Positions 8,380 to 17,634 are shown, numbered from the stretch's first letter. The stretch is DNA of 64,000 nt from Vibrio sp. STUT-A11 (GCF_026000435.1 NZ_AP026763.1:3286001-3350000), one strand, 5' to 3'. The notes: generated by a model not told the origin, from the letters alone. A program made the numbers and translations.

Positions 8380-8457
8380 TATTCCGAGGGTCTACCCTCT
8401 GGTCCCGCTATTCTCAAAACCCAGAGATGCGCTACTAAAATACGCTATTCACCGAGC
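8380..8457 (-). pseudogene. tRNA-Pro-like pseudogene, copy 4
   Basis: The 5' half (CGGTGAATAGCG, then GTAGCGCATCTC) is tRNA-Pro-like, the centre has the same altered TTTTGAGAATAGCGG segment as the other copies, and the T-arm is truncated to GGGTAGACCCTC. No CCA end. It sits between tRNA-His and tRNA-Pro. Confidence 0.7.
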
Positions 8458-8478
8458 ATGTATTCTTTAAAGAAAGAA

Positions 8479-8555
8479 TGGGGTGGCTAACGAGACTTGA
8501 ACTCGCGACAACCGGAATCACAATCCGGGGCTCTACCAACTGAGCTATAGCCACC
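8479..8555 (-). tRNA. tRNA-His (GTG)
   Basis: 77 bases with encoded CCA and the extra 5' G(-1) typical of tRNA-His. Acceptor GTGGCTA pairs with TAGCCAC; anticodon loop TTGTGAT gives GTG. It is identical to the copy at 8877-8953. Confidence 0.97.
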
Positions 8556-8603
8556 ATCAAATTGTCATGTTTACCGCTTACTGTAAGCCATAAACTTTAA
8601 TAG

Positions 8604-8705
8604 TGGTCGGTGAAGAGCGTGATTTAAACATCAGACGAACCCCCGACCCTCTGGTCCGCTATTCTCAAAAAATGAGATGCGCTACCAAGGTGCGCTATTA
8701 CCAGA
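8604..8705 (-). pseudogene. tRNA-Pro-like pseudogene, copy 5
   Basis: The minus strand ends in an intact tRNA-Pro acceptor and CCA, and has a good D-arm. In place of the anticodon arm it carries TCTCATTTTTTGAGA, a self-complementary 5-bp hairpin, followed by ATAGCGGACCAGAGG. The T-arm has an insertion ending in TTTAAATCACG. The 5' acceptor strand (CTGGTAA) no longer matches the 3' one. It lies between a functional tRNA-Pro and tRNA-His and must be co-transcribed with them. Confidence 0.75.
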
Positions 8706-8727
8706 TTTACTCATAATAGCTAAATAG

Positions 8728-8804
<77 letters not shown>

Positions 8805-8876
8805 ACGAAATATTTTATCTCGACTTAAGTCAAGACAGGAAGCAATGCTACCTTGTTCTCTCTAAAAAAGAAAGAA

Positions 8877-8953
8877 TGGGGTGGCTAACGAGACTTGAAC
8901 TCGCGACAACCGGAATCACAATCCGGGGCTCTACCAACTGAGCTATAGCCACC
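8877..8953 (-). tRNA. tRNA-His (GTG), second copy
   Basis: Same 77-base sequence as 8479-8555, with G(-1), anticodon GTG and encoded CCA. The flanking AAAGAATGGGG context is shared too, so a His-Pro block was duplicated. Confidence 0.97.
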
Positions 8954-8985
8954 ACTGAATTTTACCGACTTATCCTTCAGGGCAA

Positions 8986-9062
<77 letters not shown>

Positions 9063-9389
9063 ATGCCCTATCGGCGGAGTGGAATAATACGGATATCACA
9101 CTATGCCGTCTAGTACTTTTTTTACTTTTTTTATCGTTTGGTCTCTTTTTCGACAGTTATATGCCTTTAAAGAGAATTTTTGATGTGATTCACGCCCTGT
9201 CATCGATAACTTGTTGTTTAATGCAACAAGCTATCGGGATATAATCACTCATTATTTACATTGATTTAACAGCTGCAACCAAGTTGTCTAATCATTCTAT
9301 GCCATTAAAGTGGTTTTATCGGGCTTCTTTAATCGGTATCAATACTCTAACTATATAAATAGGTAAGTCACTTACCTCGGGAATGTGAA
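9063..9389. other. Divergent intergenic region between the tRNA array and cytochrome c5
   Basis: Besides the tRNA promoter it holds a long hairpin at 9204-9236 (CGATAACTTGTTG against CAACAAGCTATCG, one mismatch) directly followed by TATAAT at 9240-9245, a possible -10 for the cytochrome gene. AGGTAAG-TCA-CTTACCT (9361-9377) is a perfect 7+7 inverted repeat just upstream of the start codon and could be an operator. Confidence 0.5.
9084..9112 (-). promoter_or_regulatory. Promoter of the tRNA array
   Basis: On the minus strand TAGACG (9107-9112) stands 17 bases before TATTAT (9084-9089), followed by a C-rich discriminator (TCCACTCCGCC), as in stringently controlled stable-RNA promoters. It is 21 bases upstream of tRNA-Arg. 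Confidence 0.65.
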
Positions 9390-9398
9390 GTGGGTTTA

Positions 9399-9812
9399 AT
9401 GGATATGTCTCGACAAATGATTAGCGTTTTGTTCGCTGCCTTAACGTTTTCTACGGCAGCTTTAGCTTCTGACATCAGCCAAAGTGAATACGATGCGATC
9501 GCAGAACGCATCAAACCTGTCGGCGATGTTTATCTGGCAGGCTCTGAGCCTGTAAAAGCAGAACCAACCGGTCCTCGTGATGGCGCAACAGTTTACGGTA
9601 CTTTTTGTATTGCTTGTCACGCATCTGGTGTAAACGGTGCGCCAAAGATTGGCAATGCTGACGAGTGGGCACCTCGTATAGCTCAAGGTAAAGATGTACT
9701 GATCAAACATGCACTTGAAGGCTTCAACGCGATGCCAGCTAAAGGTACGTGTATGGACTGTTCTGACGACGAGATCACGGCAGCTATCGATCATATGATT
9801 GCAGGTCTATAA
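9399..9812 (+). CDS. Cytochrome c5
   Basis: Small periplasmic c-type cytochrome (137 residues from the ATG at 9399; GTG 9390 and ATG 9405 are alternatives, and GAAG 8 bases upstream favours 9399). A signal peptide (ISVLFAALTFSTAALA) precedes the mature protein. The haem motif CIACH is at residues 70-74, with Met112 in AMPAKG as the likely axial ligand, and a CMDC pair at 118-121 that forms the disulfide characteristic of cytochrome c5. It should carry electrons in the periplasm, probably between the bc1 complex and terminal oxidases. The gene is monocistronic, ending at the bidirectional terminator at 9842-9869. Confidence 0.92.
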   Translation: MDMSRQMISVLFAALTFSTAALASDISQSEYDAIAERIKPVGDVYLAGSEPVKAEPTGPRDGATVYGTFCIACHASGVNGAPKIGNADEWAPRIAQGKDVLIKHALEGFNAMPAKGTCMDCSDDEITAAIDHMIAGL

Positions 9813-9841
9813 TTCTTCTTGAATCAAAGCGTTAAAAGAGA

Positions 9842-9869
9842 AAGGCTTGCCACTTGGCAAGCCTTTTTA
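9842..9869. terminator. Bidirectional terminator between cytochrome c5 and rep
   Basis: AAAGGCTTGCC-ACT-TGGCAAGCCTTTTT: about a 10-bp stem between two convergent genes. Confidence 0.9.
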
Positions 9870-9895
9870 TTTGCTGTTTGATGATTTAGATGATG

Positions 9896-11911
9896 TTACT
9901 TCTTAAACATCGAGCGTAAGTTGGCAATGTGCGCCTGGCCTTTCGCCATTCGCTCTTCTTGCGATACTGGCTTTTTGTTGACTTCCCATTCCACATCATC
10001 GAAAGGCAATTCATCAAGGAATCGGCTTTGCGTCGGCTTGATTAACTCACCATACTGACGGCGTTCTTTACACATCGTAAAAGTCAGCTCTCTCTGAGCA
10101 CGAGTAATCCCCACGTACATCAGGCGACGTTCTTCTTCTACGTTGTCTTCATCAATGCTGGTTTGATGCGGCAAAATGCCTTCTTCTGAACCAATCAGAT
10201 AAACGTACGGGAATTCCAGACCTTTTGACGCATGCAATGTCATCAATTGCACCGCATCGCTGTCTTCATCTTCTTCTCCACGCTCCATCATGTCACGTAA
10301 GGTTAAACGCTGAACCACCTCTTTTAACGTCTTCTCTTCTTGATCGTAATTATCACCTTCTAAATCAGCCACAATCCAGGAATAGAGATCTGACACGTTT
10401 TTCATCCGCATCTCGGCCGCTTTCGGGCTAGTGGACGTTTCGTACAACCAGTCTTCGTAGTTGATATCACGCACCAGTGAACGTACCGCCGTCACGGTAT
10501 CGCCTCTTTCCGACTGATCGGCAATAGCAACTAACCATTGAGTGAAGCGTCGCAAGTTTTCCAGACCTCGACCAGTCAAGTGCTGTTCGAGTCCCATTTC
10601 AAAACTGGCTTCAAACAGGCTTTTACCACGCATATTGGCGTAACTGCCCAGTTTCTCTAGTGTGACCGGACCAATTTCACGTCGAGGCGTGTTTACAATG
10701 CGCAGAAAGGCGTTGTCATCATCTGGGTTCACCAGTACTCGAAGATACGCCATGATGTCTTTAATTTCTGCACGAGCAAAGAAAGAGGTGCCACCCGAGA
10801 TTTTGTATGGCACACGGTTTTGCATCAGCGACTTTTCAATTAAACGTGACTGATGGTTACCACGATATAAAATCGAGTAGTCTCGGTATTCCGTGCGGTT
10901 GAGGAACTTGTGCGCAATCAGCTCACCCGTGACGCGCTCCGCCTCATGCTCTTCATTTTTCGCCAACAGCACTTTGAGCTTTTCACCATCGGGGATCTCT
11001 GAGAACAGTGATTTCTCATACACGTGCGGGTTGTTGGCGATGAGTATATTGGCAGCACGAAGAATACGACTGGTAGAGCGATAGTTTTGCTCGAGTTTAA
11101 TCAGGCGTAAGTTCGGATAATCTTCACCCAGTAGCACTAAGTTCTGCGGCTTCGCACCACGCCATGAATAGATAGACTGGTCATCATCCCCTACGACGGT
11201 GAGACGGCCGCGTTCACCCACAATGAGTTTTACCAACTCGTATTGACTGGTATTGGTATCTTGATATTCGTCCACCAGCAGGTAGCGAATACGGCTCTGC
11301 CAACGCTGACGCACGTCTTCATTATTACGTAACAGCAGTACTGGCATCAGAATCAAATCATCAAAATCGAGCGCGTTGTACGCTTTCATCTGCTTCTGGT
11401 ACATATCGAAACAGAAGGCAAATAACTGCTGTTGCTCACCTTTCGCCTGAGCTTTCACCTGCTCTGGCGTTAGCATGTCGTTCTTCCAGTTAGAGATTGA
11501 ACTCATAAGCTGACGCAGCAGATCTTTATCTCCGTCGAGCTGCTTTTCGGTTAGCTCTTTGAGTAGCGCGAGTTGGTCTTGATCATCAAACAAGGAGAAG
11601 CCTGCTTTTAAGCCAAGCTGCTTGTACTCGCGCTTAATAATGTTCAACCCCAAGGTGTGGAAGGTCGACACCATCAAACCTTTAGATTCCGCTTTACCTA
11701 ACGTCTGACCTACCCGCTCTTTCATTTCTCGTGCGGCTTTATTGGTAAAGGTTACCGCAGCAATATTTCGCGCTTTGTAGCCACATTGCTGAACCAAATA
11801 CGCAATTTTATTGGTAATAACACGAGTTTTACCCGAGCCAGCACCTGCCAGCACCAGACACGGACCAGATACGTACTTTACGGCTTCATCTTGACTAGGG
11901 TTCAGCTTCAT
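9896..11911 (-). CDS. rep: ATP-dependent DNA helicase Rep
   Basis: Superfamily 1A 3'-5' helicase that helps replication forks through obstacles and restarts stalled forks. The ATG at 11911 (MKLNPSQDEAV) gives 671 residues, close to E. coli Rep at 673; a longer frame to 11974 adds 21 unlikely residues. Walker A is AGAGSGKT (about residues 22-29), motif II is LLVDEYQDTN, motif III is VVGDDDQSIYSWRG, motif IV is LEQNYRST and motif VI is YVGITRAQREL. The gene is alone on the minus strand and convergent with cytochrome c5. Rep is preferred over UvrD because of the MKLNPSQ start and length. Confidence 0.95.
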   Translation of the reverse strand: MKLNPSQDEAVKYVSGPCLVLAGAGSGKTRVITNKIAYLVQQCGYKARNIAAVTFTNKAAREMKERVGQTLGKAESKGLMVSTFHTLGLNIIKREYKQLGLKAGFSLFDDQDQLALLKELTEKQLDGDKDLLRQLMSSISNWKNDMLTPEQVKAQAKGEQQQLFAFCFDMYQKQMKAYNALDFDDLILMPVLLLRNNEDVRQRWQSRIRYLLVDEYQDTNTSQYELVKLIVGERGRLTVVGDDDQSIYSWRGAKPQNLVLLGEDYPNLRLIKLEQNYRSTSRILRAANILIANNPHVYEKSLFSEIPDGEKLKVLLAKNEEHEAERVTGELIAHKFLNRTEYRDYSILYRGNHQSRLIEKSLMQNRVPYKISGGTSFFARAEIKDIMAYLRVLVNPDDDNAFLRIVNTPRREIGPVTLEKLGSYANMRGKSLFEASFEMGLEQHLTGRGLENLRRFTQWLVAIADQSERGDTVTAVRSLVRDINYEDWLYETSTSPKAAEMRMKNVSDLYSWIVADLEGDNYDQEEKTLKEVVQRLTLRDMMERGEEDEDSDAVQLMTLHASKGLEFPYVYLIGSEEGILPHQTSIDEDNVEEERRLMYVGITRAQRELTFTMCKERRQYGELIKPTQSRFLDELPFDDVEWEVNKKPVSQEERMAKGQAHIANLRSMFKK

Positions 11912-12046
11912 AGAATTTCTCAGCGGGCAATAAACGTGGCGCCTATGATAATAGTGAGTATGAACGATTACCACGTTTATCAGCCTTCCGTTTGTCGGTG
12001 TTGACTAACTCCATTTATAGCAAAGTAAAAATTTAACCATTTTTTA

Positions 12047-12094
12047 TTGCACACTCGTATAGCTTTAAGTCTATAATGAATGAACGTTCATTCA
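12047..12094 (+). promoter_or_regulatory. Promoter and TetR-type operator of the efflux operon
   Basis: TTGCAC (12047-12052) and TATAAT (12072-12077) with a 19-base spacer form the likely promoter. TGAATGAACGTTCATTCA (12077-12094) is a perfect 18-bp palindrome overlapping the end of the -10 and the transcription start. It is 15 bases before the repressor ATG, so autorepression and control of the whole efflux operon by the TetR protein is the obvious reading. Confidence 0.85.
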
Positions 12095-12108
12095 CTAGAA
12101 GTGGAACT

Positions 12109-12690
12109 ATGTCGAGTAATACAACTTTAGATAAAAAAGCTCAGATTCTTTGTGCGGCGGAAAAACTGATTGCTGAGCTGGGTTTTCAGGGGTTTTCGAT
12201 GCAAAAGCTAGCCAAAGAAGCGGGTGTGGCGGCTGGTACTATCTATCGTTACTTTTCCGATAAGAACCACCTTTTAGACGAAGTTAGATTAAACGTCGCA
12301 AAGCGCATTGCAATAGAAGTGCAAGCGGGCGTGAGCGACGATATGCCTTTAAAAGAACGTTATACAAAAATGTGGCTTAACATTTGGTGTTTAGCTGGCT
12401 CAAATGTGGACACATTGAACAATAGAGTTCAATATCAATCCCTGCCCTATGCAAGCAATAGAGTAACGCTGGAACTTGAGCGTAAAATGTTTGATCAGGT
12501 AGACCGACTATTTGACCAAGGTAAAGAGCAAGGAGTGTTTAAGCCACTCGACAATATGATCCTTTCGGGACTGAGTTTCGAGGCGACCGTTGCACTCGCC
12601 CGACATCATGCCCTGGGGTTTTATCAACTGGACGAAGCAGCCATAGAAGCTGCCATTGAAGCCAGTTGGGACGCAATCATTCAACACTAA
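12109..12690 (+). CDS. vexR: TetR-family repressor of the RND efflux operon (VexR-like)
   Basis: 193 residues from the ATG at 12109; the frame is open to 12076, but that start would lie inside the operator palindrome. The N-terminal TetR helix-turn-helix covers about residues 8-55 (KAQILCAAEKLIAELGFQG, then AGVAAGTIYRYFSDKNHLLDEV). The C-terminal half is the ligand-binding and dimer domain. It is followed at 18 bases by the membrane-fusion and RND pump genes. In V. cholerae vexR-vexA-vexB stands next to ilvC, as here, so the symbol rests on synteny plus family. The ligand is not visible; in V. cholerae this pump handles bile acids and detergents. Confidence 0.85.
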   Translation: MSSNTTLDKKAQILCAAEKLIAELGFQGFSMQKLAKEAGVAAGTIYRYFSDKNHLLDEVRLNVAKRIAIEVQAGVSDDMPLKERYTKMWLNIWCLAGSNVDTLNNRVQYQSLPYASNRVTLELERKMFDQVDRLFDQGKEQGVFKPLDNMILSGLSFEATVALARHHALGFYQLDEAAIEAAIEASWDAIIQH

Positions 12691-12707
12691 TTGGAGTTCT
12701 GACCAGA

Positions 12708-13814
12708 ATGAAAAAGTGGACTTTTTTTATGTTACTTATCGCAATCTTGCTGTTCGGCAGTGTGATAGGTTTCAACTTATTCAAGCAACAGAAGATTGCC
12801 GAATACATGGCGAATCGCCCAGAGGCGGAGTTTCCGGTAACCGTCACTGAGGTACAGTCAGTTGATTGGGTTCCGGTGATTGAGGCAATTGGTTTTATCG
12901 AGCCAAACCAAGGGGTAACAGTAGCGAACGAAACCAGTGGCGTCATTGACCAAATCGCTTTTGAATCGGGAACTCAAGTGAAAGAAGGCCAGGATTTGGT
13001 ACTTCTTGATTCAGCTGTTGAGAAAGCCAACCTGAAAAGTGCACAAGCGAAGCTGCCTGCCGCGGAAGCAAAATACAAGCGTTACCAAGGCCTGTACAAA
13101 AAAGGGTCGATTTCTAAAGAGTCTTATGATGAAGCAGAAGCGAATTACTTTTCTCTTAGCGCTGACATCGAGAGCTTGAAAGCGGCGATCGATCGTCGTG
13201 AAATCAAAGCACCGTTTTCAGGCGTGGTTGGTATCCGTAATGTTTACCTGGGTCAGTACCTGCAAGCGGGTACGGATATCGTGCGTCTTGAAGATACCAG
13301 CGTTATGCGTCTACGTTTCACAGTGCCGCAGACCGATATTTCTCGTATCCACATCAGCCAAGCTGTCGATATTTTTGTCGATGCTTACCCAGAAATCGCC
13401 TTCAAAGGTTCAATTACAGCCATTGAGCCAGCGGTTAATGTACAGAGTGGTCTGATCCAGGTACAAGCAGATATACCAAACAACGACGGTAAATTACGTA
13501 GTGGTATGTTCGCGCGTGCGAATATCATCCTGCCTAAACTTGAAAACCAGGTGACTCTGCCACAAACCGCGATTACTTACACACTTTACGGTGACAGCAT
13601 TTACATCGTATCTGAACAAGATGGCGAAAAGCGTGTAACACAGCAAGTGGTTAAAGTGGGTGAGCGTACAAAAGACATCGTACACATTCTTGAAGGCGTT
13701 AAGCCAGGTGATGTGGTGGTAACCTCAGGTCAGATTCGTCTGAGTAACCACGCTAAAGTCCGTGTCGTAGAAAGCGATGCAACAACTCCACCAACTGAAA
13801 CACCAATGCTGTAA
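12708..13814 (+). CDS. vexA: RND efflux membrane-fusion protein (VexA-like)
   Basis: Periplasmic adaptor of a tripartite RND pump (368 residues from the ATG at 12708, with GGAG 11 bases upstream; longer reading frames exist but lack support). An N-terminal transmembrane or uncleaved signal anchor (WTFFMLLIAILLFGSVIGF) is followed by the lipoyl half-motifs (GVTVANETSGVIDQIAFESG and REIKAPFSGVVGI), an alpha-hairpin between them with KKGSISKESYDEAEA, and a beta-barrel and membrane-proximal domain (TLPQTAITYTLYGDSIYIV). No lipobox. It sits between the TetR gene and the RND gene, 11 bases from the latter. The outer-membrane channel is not encoded here; a TolC encoded elsewhere is expected. Confidence 0.92.
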   Translation: MKKWTFFMLLIAILLFGSVIGFNLFKQQKIAEYMANRPEAEFPVTVTEVQSVDWVPVIEAIGFIEPNQGVTVANETSGVIDQIAFESGTQVKEGQDLVLLDSAVEKANLKSAQAKLPAAEAKYKRYQGLYKKGSISKESYDEAEANYFSLSADIESLKAAIDRREIKAPFSGVVGIRNVYLGQYLQAGTDIVRLEDTSVMRLRFTVPQTDISRIHISQAVDIFVDAYPEIAFKGSITAIEPAVNVQSGLIQVQADIPNNDGKLRSGMFARANIILPKLENQVTLPQTAITYTLYGDSIYIVSEQDGEKRVTQQVVKVGERTKDIVHILEGVKPGDVVVTSGQIRLSNHAKVRVVESDATTPPTETPML

Positions 13815-13825
13815 TCGGAGGCTTC

Positions 13826-16800
13826 ATGCGCTTTACTGATGTTTTTATTAAACGTCCAGTTTTAGCGGTATCAATCAGCTTTTTGATCGCATTGCTTGGT
13901 CTACAAGCAATTTTCAAAATGCAGGTTCGTGAATACCCTGAAATGACGAATACGGAAGTAACGGTTTCGACCAGTTACTACGGTGCCAGTGCCGACCTAA
14001 TCCAGGGCTTTATTACTCAGCCATTGGAGCAAGCGGTCGCACAGGCTGATAATATCGATTATATGACTTCTCAATCGGTGCTGGGTAAATCTACCATCAC
14101 CGTAAAAATGAAGTTGAACACCGACCCGAATGCGGCACTCTCGGACGTTCTGGCAAAAACCAACTCGGTTCGCTCTCAACTACCGAAAGAAGCCGAAGAC
14201 CCTACCGTTACTATGTCGACTGGTTCGACAACGGCGGTGTTGTATATCGGTTTTACCAGTGATGAGTTGTCTTCAAGTCAGATCACCGACTACCTTGAAC
14301 GTGTAATCAACCCACAGTTGTTTACCGTTAACGGTGTATCGAAAGTCGACCTGTACGGTGGTATGAAATACGCGCTACGTGTTTGGCTAGACCCTGCAAA
14401 AATGGCCGCGTTTAACTTAACCGCGACTGACGTAATGGGCGTGCTGAGTGCCAACAACTATCAGTCTGCTACTGGTCAGGCTGTCGGTGAGTTTGTACTT
14501 TATAACGGCAGTGCAGATACACAGGTATCCAATGTTGATGAGTTGAAGAACCTTGTTGTTAGCAATGACGACGGCAATGTCACTCGCTTAAGCGATATTG
14601 CTAAAGTGACGCTAGAAAAGAGCCACGACTCATATCGAGCCAGTGCAAATGGTCAGGAGGCGGTAGTTGCCGCAATCAATGCTGCACCAAGTGCCAACCC
14701 AATCAATATCGCAGCAGATGTGCTTGATCTACTGCCTCAGCTAGAGCGCAATTTGCCTAGTACGATCAAGATGAATGTGCTTTATGATTCAACTATCGCA
14801 ATTAACGAATCCATTAACGAAGTCATCAAAACCATTGCTGAAGCAGCAGTGATCGTACTGATTGTTATCACTATATTCCTTGGTTCATTCCGTGCGGTAG
14901 TGATCCCTATTGTGACCATCCCACTGTCTTTGATTGGTGTGGCGATGGTAATGCAATCAATGGGTTTCTCGTGGAACCTGATGACCCTACTGGCAATGGT
15001 TCTCGCCATTGGTTTGGTTGTAGATGATGCGATCGTTGTACTGGAAAACGTTGACCGACATATCAAGCTTGGTGAATCACCATTCCGAGCGGCGATTATC
15101 GGTACGCGTGAAATTGCTGTGCCTGTAATCGCGATGACACTAACGTTGGGTGCGGTATACGCGCCGATCGCGCTGATGGGTGGTATCACGGGCTCGCTAT
15201 TTAAAGAGTTCGCGTTAACCCTGGCGGGTGCGGTATTTGTATCAGGTATCGTGGCACTGACCCTATCACCAATGATGTGTTCAAAAATGCTTAAAGCTCA
15301 TCAAGCCCCAAGCAAGTTTGAACAGAAAGTACATAGCGTGTTAGAGCGCATGACCAGCCGATACGCCAAAATGTTGGGTGCGGTCATGCAACACCGTCCC
15401 GTTGTGATTGGTTTTGCGTTGATTGTATTTGCCAGCTTACCAATGTTGTTCAAGTTCATCCCAAGTGAACTGGCACCATCTGAAGATAAAGGCGTGGTTG
15501 TATTGATGGGTACTGCTCCATCTAATTCGAACTTAGACTTTATCCAGAACACCATGAACCAGGTAAACAACATTCTGTCTGAACAGCCAGAAGTTCAGTT
15601 TGCCCAGGTGTTCTCAGGTGTACCAAACTCTCACCAAGCGTTCGGTATTGCCTCTATGGTGCCTTGGAGTGAGCGTGAAGCAAGCCAGGCAGACGTTACT
15701 GGACGTGTAGGTGGATTGGTTGCAGACGTTCCGGGAATGGCGGTAACGGCGTTCCAAATGCCAGAATTGCCAGGTGCGGGTAGTGGTCTTCCAATTCAAT
15801 TTGTTCTGACCACACCAAACGCATTTGAGAGCTTATTCTCTATCGCGACAGACGTATTGACGGAAGTGAAATCGAGCCCAATGTTCGTTTATTCGGATCT
15901 TGATCTGAACTACGACTCGGCGACGATGAAAATTAACATCGACAAAGACAAAGCGGGCGCATACGGCGTAACCATGCAAGACATTGGCGTGACTTTAAGC
16001 ACCATGATGGCAGATGGCTACGTAAACCGTATCGACCTTAATGGCCGCTCTTACGAAGTTATCCCTCAGGTAGAACGTAAGTGGCGTCTAAATCCAGAGT
16101 CGATGAACAACTACTACGTACGTGCAGCTGACGGCAACGCGGTTCCACTGAGTAACCTAGTGACGATTGACGTGATTGCAGAGCCACGCTCACTGCCTCA
16201 CTTCAACCAGCTGAACTCAGCAACGGTAGGTGCGGTACCAGCTCCGGGCACGGCAATGGGTGATGCGATTAACTGGTTTGAGAACATCGCTGAAACGAAA
16301 CTGCCAAGCGGCTACAACCATGACTATATGGGTGAATCTCGTCAGTTTGTGACTGAAGGTAGTGCGTTATACGCAACGTTTGGTTTAGCACTAGCGATCA
16401 TCTTCTTGGTTCTGGCGATTCAGTTTGAATCTGTGAAAGATCCACTGGTTATCATGGTGTCTGTGCCACTGGCAATTTGTGGCGCGTTGATTGCGCTTGC
16501 CTGGGGCGCGGCATCGATGAACATTTACTCTCAGGTTGGCTTGATTACTCTGGTTGGTCTTATCACCAAGCACGGTATCTTAATTTGTGAAGTAGCGAAA
16601 GAAGAGCAGTTGCACAACAAACTGGGTAAAACAGAAGCCGTAATGGAAGCGGCGAAAGTTCGTCTGCGTCCTATTCTGATGACTACAGCAGCGATGATCG
16701 CGGGCCTTATCCCACTGATGTACGCAACAGGTGCAGGTGCGGCTCAGCGCTTTAGTATCGGTATCGTAATTGTTGCTGGTCTGGCGATTGGTACTCTGTT

Positions 16801-16948
16801 TACCCTATTCGTACTGCCTGTTATCTACAGCTACTTAGCTGAAAAACACAAACCACTGCCAGTGTTTGTTGAAGATAAAGATCTGGAAAAGTTGGCCCGT
16901 GTTGATGAAGCAAAAGCGGCACAACGAGGATTAGCGGACAACCACTAA
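13826..16948 (+). CDS. vexB: RND multidrug efflux pump (VexB-like)
   Basis: Inner-membrane proton-driven exporter of 1040 residues, the normal HAE1-type length. It starts MRFTDVFIKRPVLAVSISF, as RND pumps do, has two large periplasmic loops (about 30-330 and 555-860), and 12 transmembrane helices. The proton-relay acidic pair is in GLVVDDAIVVLENVDRH (TM4). The C-terminal set of helices contains LVGLITKHGILICEV. It forms the operon vexRAB with a terminator at 16964-16990. Substrates are inferred from V. cholerae VexB (bile salts, detergents, several antibiotics), not seen here. Confidence 0.94.
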   Translation: MRFTDVFIKRPVLAVSISFLIALLGLQAIFKMQVREYPEMTNTEVTVSTSYYGASADLIQGFITQPLEQAVAQADNIDYMTSQSVLGKSTITVKMKLNTDPNAALSDVLAKTNSVRSQLPKEAEDPTVTMSTGSTTAVLYIGFTSDELSSSQITDYLERVINPQLFTVNGVSKVDLYGGMKYALRVWLDPAKMAAFNLTATDVMGVLSANNYQSATGQAVGEFVLYNGSADTQVSNVDELKNLVVSNDDGNVTRLSDIAKVTLEKSHDSYRASANGQEAVVAAINAAPSANPINIAADVLDLLPQLERNLPSTIKMNVLYDSTIAINESINEVIKTIAEAAVIVLIVITIFLGSFRAVVIPIVTIPLSLIGVAMVMQSMGFSWNLMTLLAMVLAIGLVVDDAIVVLENVDRHIKLGESPFRAAIIGTREIAVPVIAMTLTLGAVYAPIALMGGITGSLFKEFALTLAGAVFVSGIVALTLSPMMCSKMLKAHQAPSKFEQKVHSVLERMTSRYAKMLGAVMQHRPVVIGFALIVFASLPMLFKFIPSELAPSEDKGVVVLMGTAPSNSNLDFIQNTMNQVNNILSEQPEVQFAQVFSGVPNSHQAFGIASMVPWSEREASQADVTGRVGGLVADVPGMAVTAFQMPELPGAGSGLPIQFVLTTPNAFESLFSIATDVLTEVKSSPMFVYSDLDLNYDSATMKINIDKDKAGAYGVTMQDIGVTLSTMMADGYVNRIDLNGRSYEVIPQVERKWRLNPESMNNYYVRAADGNAVPLSNLVTIDVIAEPRSLPHFNQLNSATVGAVPAPGTAMGDAINWFENIAETKLPSGYNHDYMGESRQFVTEGSALYATFGLALAIIFLVLAIQFESVKDPLVIMVSVPLAICGALIALAWGAASMNIYSQVGLITLVGLITKHGILICEVAKEEQLHNKLGKTEAVMEAAKVRLRPILMTTAAMIAGLIPLMYATGAGAAQRFSIGIVIVAGLAIGTLFTLFVLPVIYSYLAEKHKPLPVFVEDKDLEKLARVDEAKAAQRGLADNH

Positions 16949-16963
16949 TTCCCAGCCAAGCTA

Positions 16964-16990
16964 AAAAGGTCACTTCGGTGGCCTTTTTTA
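16964..16990 (+). terminator. Terminator of the efflux operon
   Basis: AAAAAGGTCAC-TTCG-GTGGCCTTTTTT: stem with a TTCG tetraloop (one G-U pair) and T run, 16 bases after the RND stop. Confidence 0.9.
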
Positions 16991-17096
16991 TTCCCTTGTG
17001 TTTGCCGTACCTATCTCGATTTTTTGCATTCCAACTAGCGACTTTCCCGTATCAATTACTTAAAATGAGGGCAAATCAAAAGGAGTTTTAACCACT

Positions 17097-17348
17097 ATGT
17101 TTGATCCAAAGAAACTAGAGCAAATTGCCAAGCAGATTCATGACTCTATGCCAGCACCAGTGAAAGAGTTAGGTGCAGATGTTGATCAGAAAGTTCGCCA
17201 AGTGATTCAAGGTCAGCTGAACAAACTTGATGTTGTTAGCCGTGAAGAGTTTGATGTTCAGACTCAGGTTCTGCTTCGTACTCGTCAGAAGCTCACTGAG
17301 ATGGAAGCGAAACTCGCCGAGCTTGAAGCAAAACTGGCAGACAAATAA
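17097..17348 (+). CDS. ubiK: Ubiquinone biosynthesis accessory factor UbiK (YqiC/BMFP)
   Basis: 83-residue protein of the BMFP family. It begins MFDPKKLEQIAKQIHDSMP with an amphipathic helix and ends in a long coiled coil (LLRTRQKLTEMEAKLAELEAKL at about 58-79) that trimerises. UbiK binds UbiJ and helps the cytosolic Ubi complex in aerobic ubiquinone synthesis. AGGAG lies 7 bases upstream. Monocistronic with its own terminator at 17372-17400. Confidence 0.93.
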   Translation: MFDPKKLEQIAKQIHDSMPAPVKELGADVDQKVRQVIQGQLNKLDVVSREEFDVQTQVLLRTRQKLTEMEAKLAELEAKLADK

Positions 17349-17371
17349 ACATCGGCTTCCAATGATATTCA

Positions 17372-17400
17372 AAGGCTGACACTCAGGTGTCAGCCTTTTT
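17372..17400 (+). terminator. Terminator after ubiK
   Basis: AAAGGCTGACAC-TCAG-GTGTCAGCCTTTTTT, a 12-bp perfect stem with T run. Confidence 0.92.
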
Positions 17401-17599
17401 TGTGCTCCCACCAAACGAGCCATAAACAATACCAACCTAAGTAAGAAAGTGGTCATACTTAATTATAGAGAACCATAAAACAGGCATCGAACACAAACAC
17501 GCATAAACCCATCCATGGGGCTTCGATTTGCCATCCATGGCAAATAGAGTTTGTTTATCGAACCCTCTCCCTGACCAGTTAACTTTCCAGATAGGTATA

Positions 17600-17634
17600 A
17601 AAAAGGCTTGGTCAACGGCGACCAAGCCTTTTGA
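17600..17634 (-). terminator. Terminator downstream of ilvC
   Basis: AAAAGGCTTGGTC-AACGGC-GACCAAGCCTTTT: a 13-bp perfect stem. With A and T runs on both sides it can act on either strand; its position suggests the end of ilvC transcripts 175 bases past the stop. Confidence 0.85.

Noticed and set aside
12076..12108. Longer start for the TetR gene
   Set aside because: The start would be in the middle of the 18-bp operator at the predicted transcription start; ATG at 12109 fits family length.
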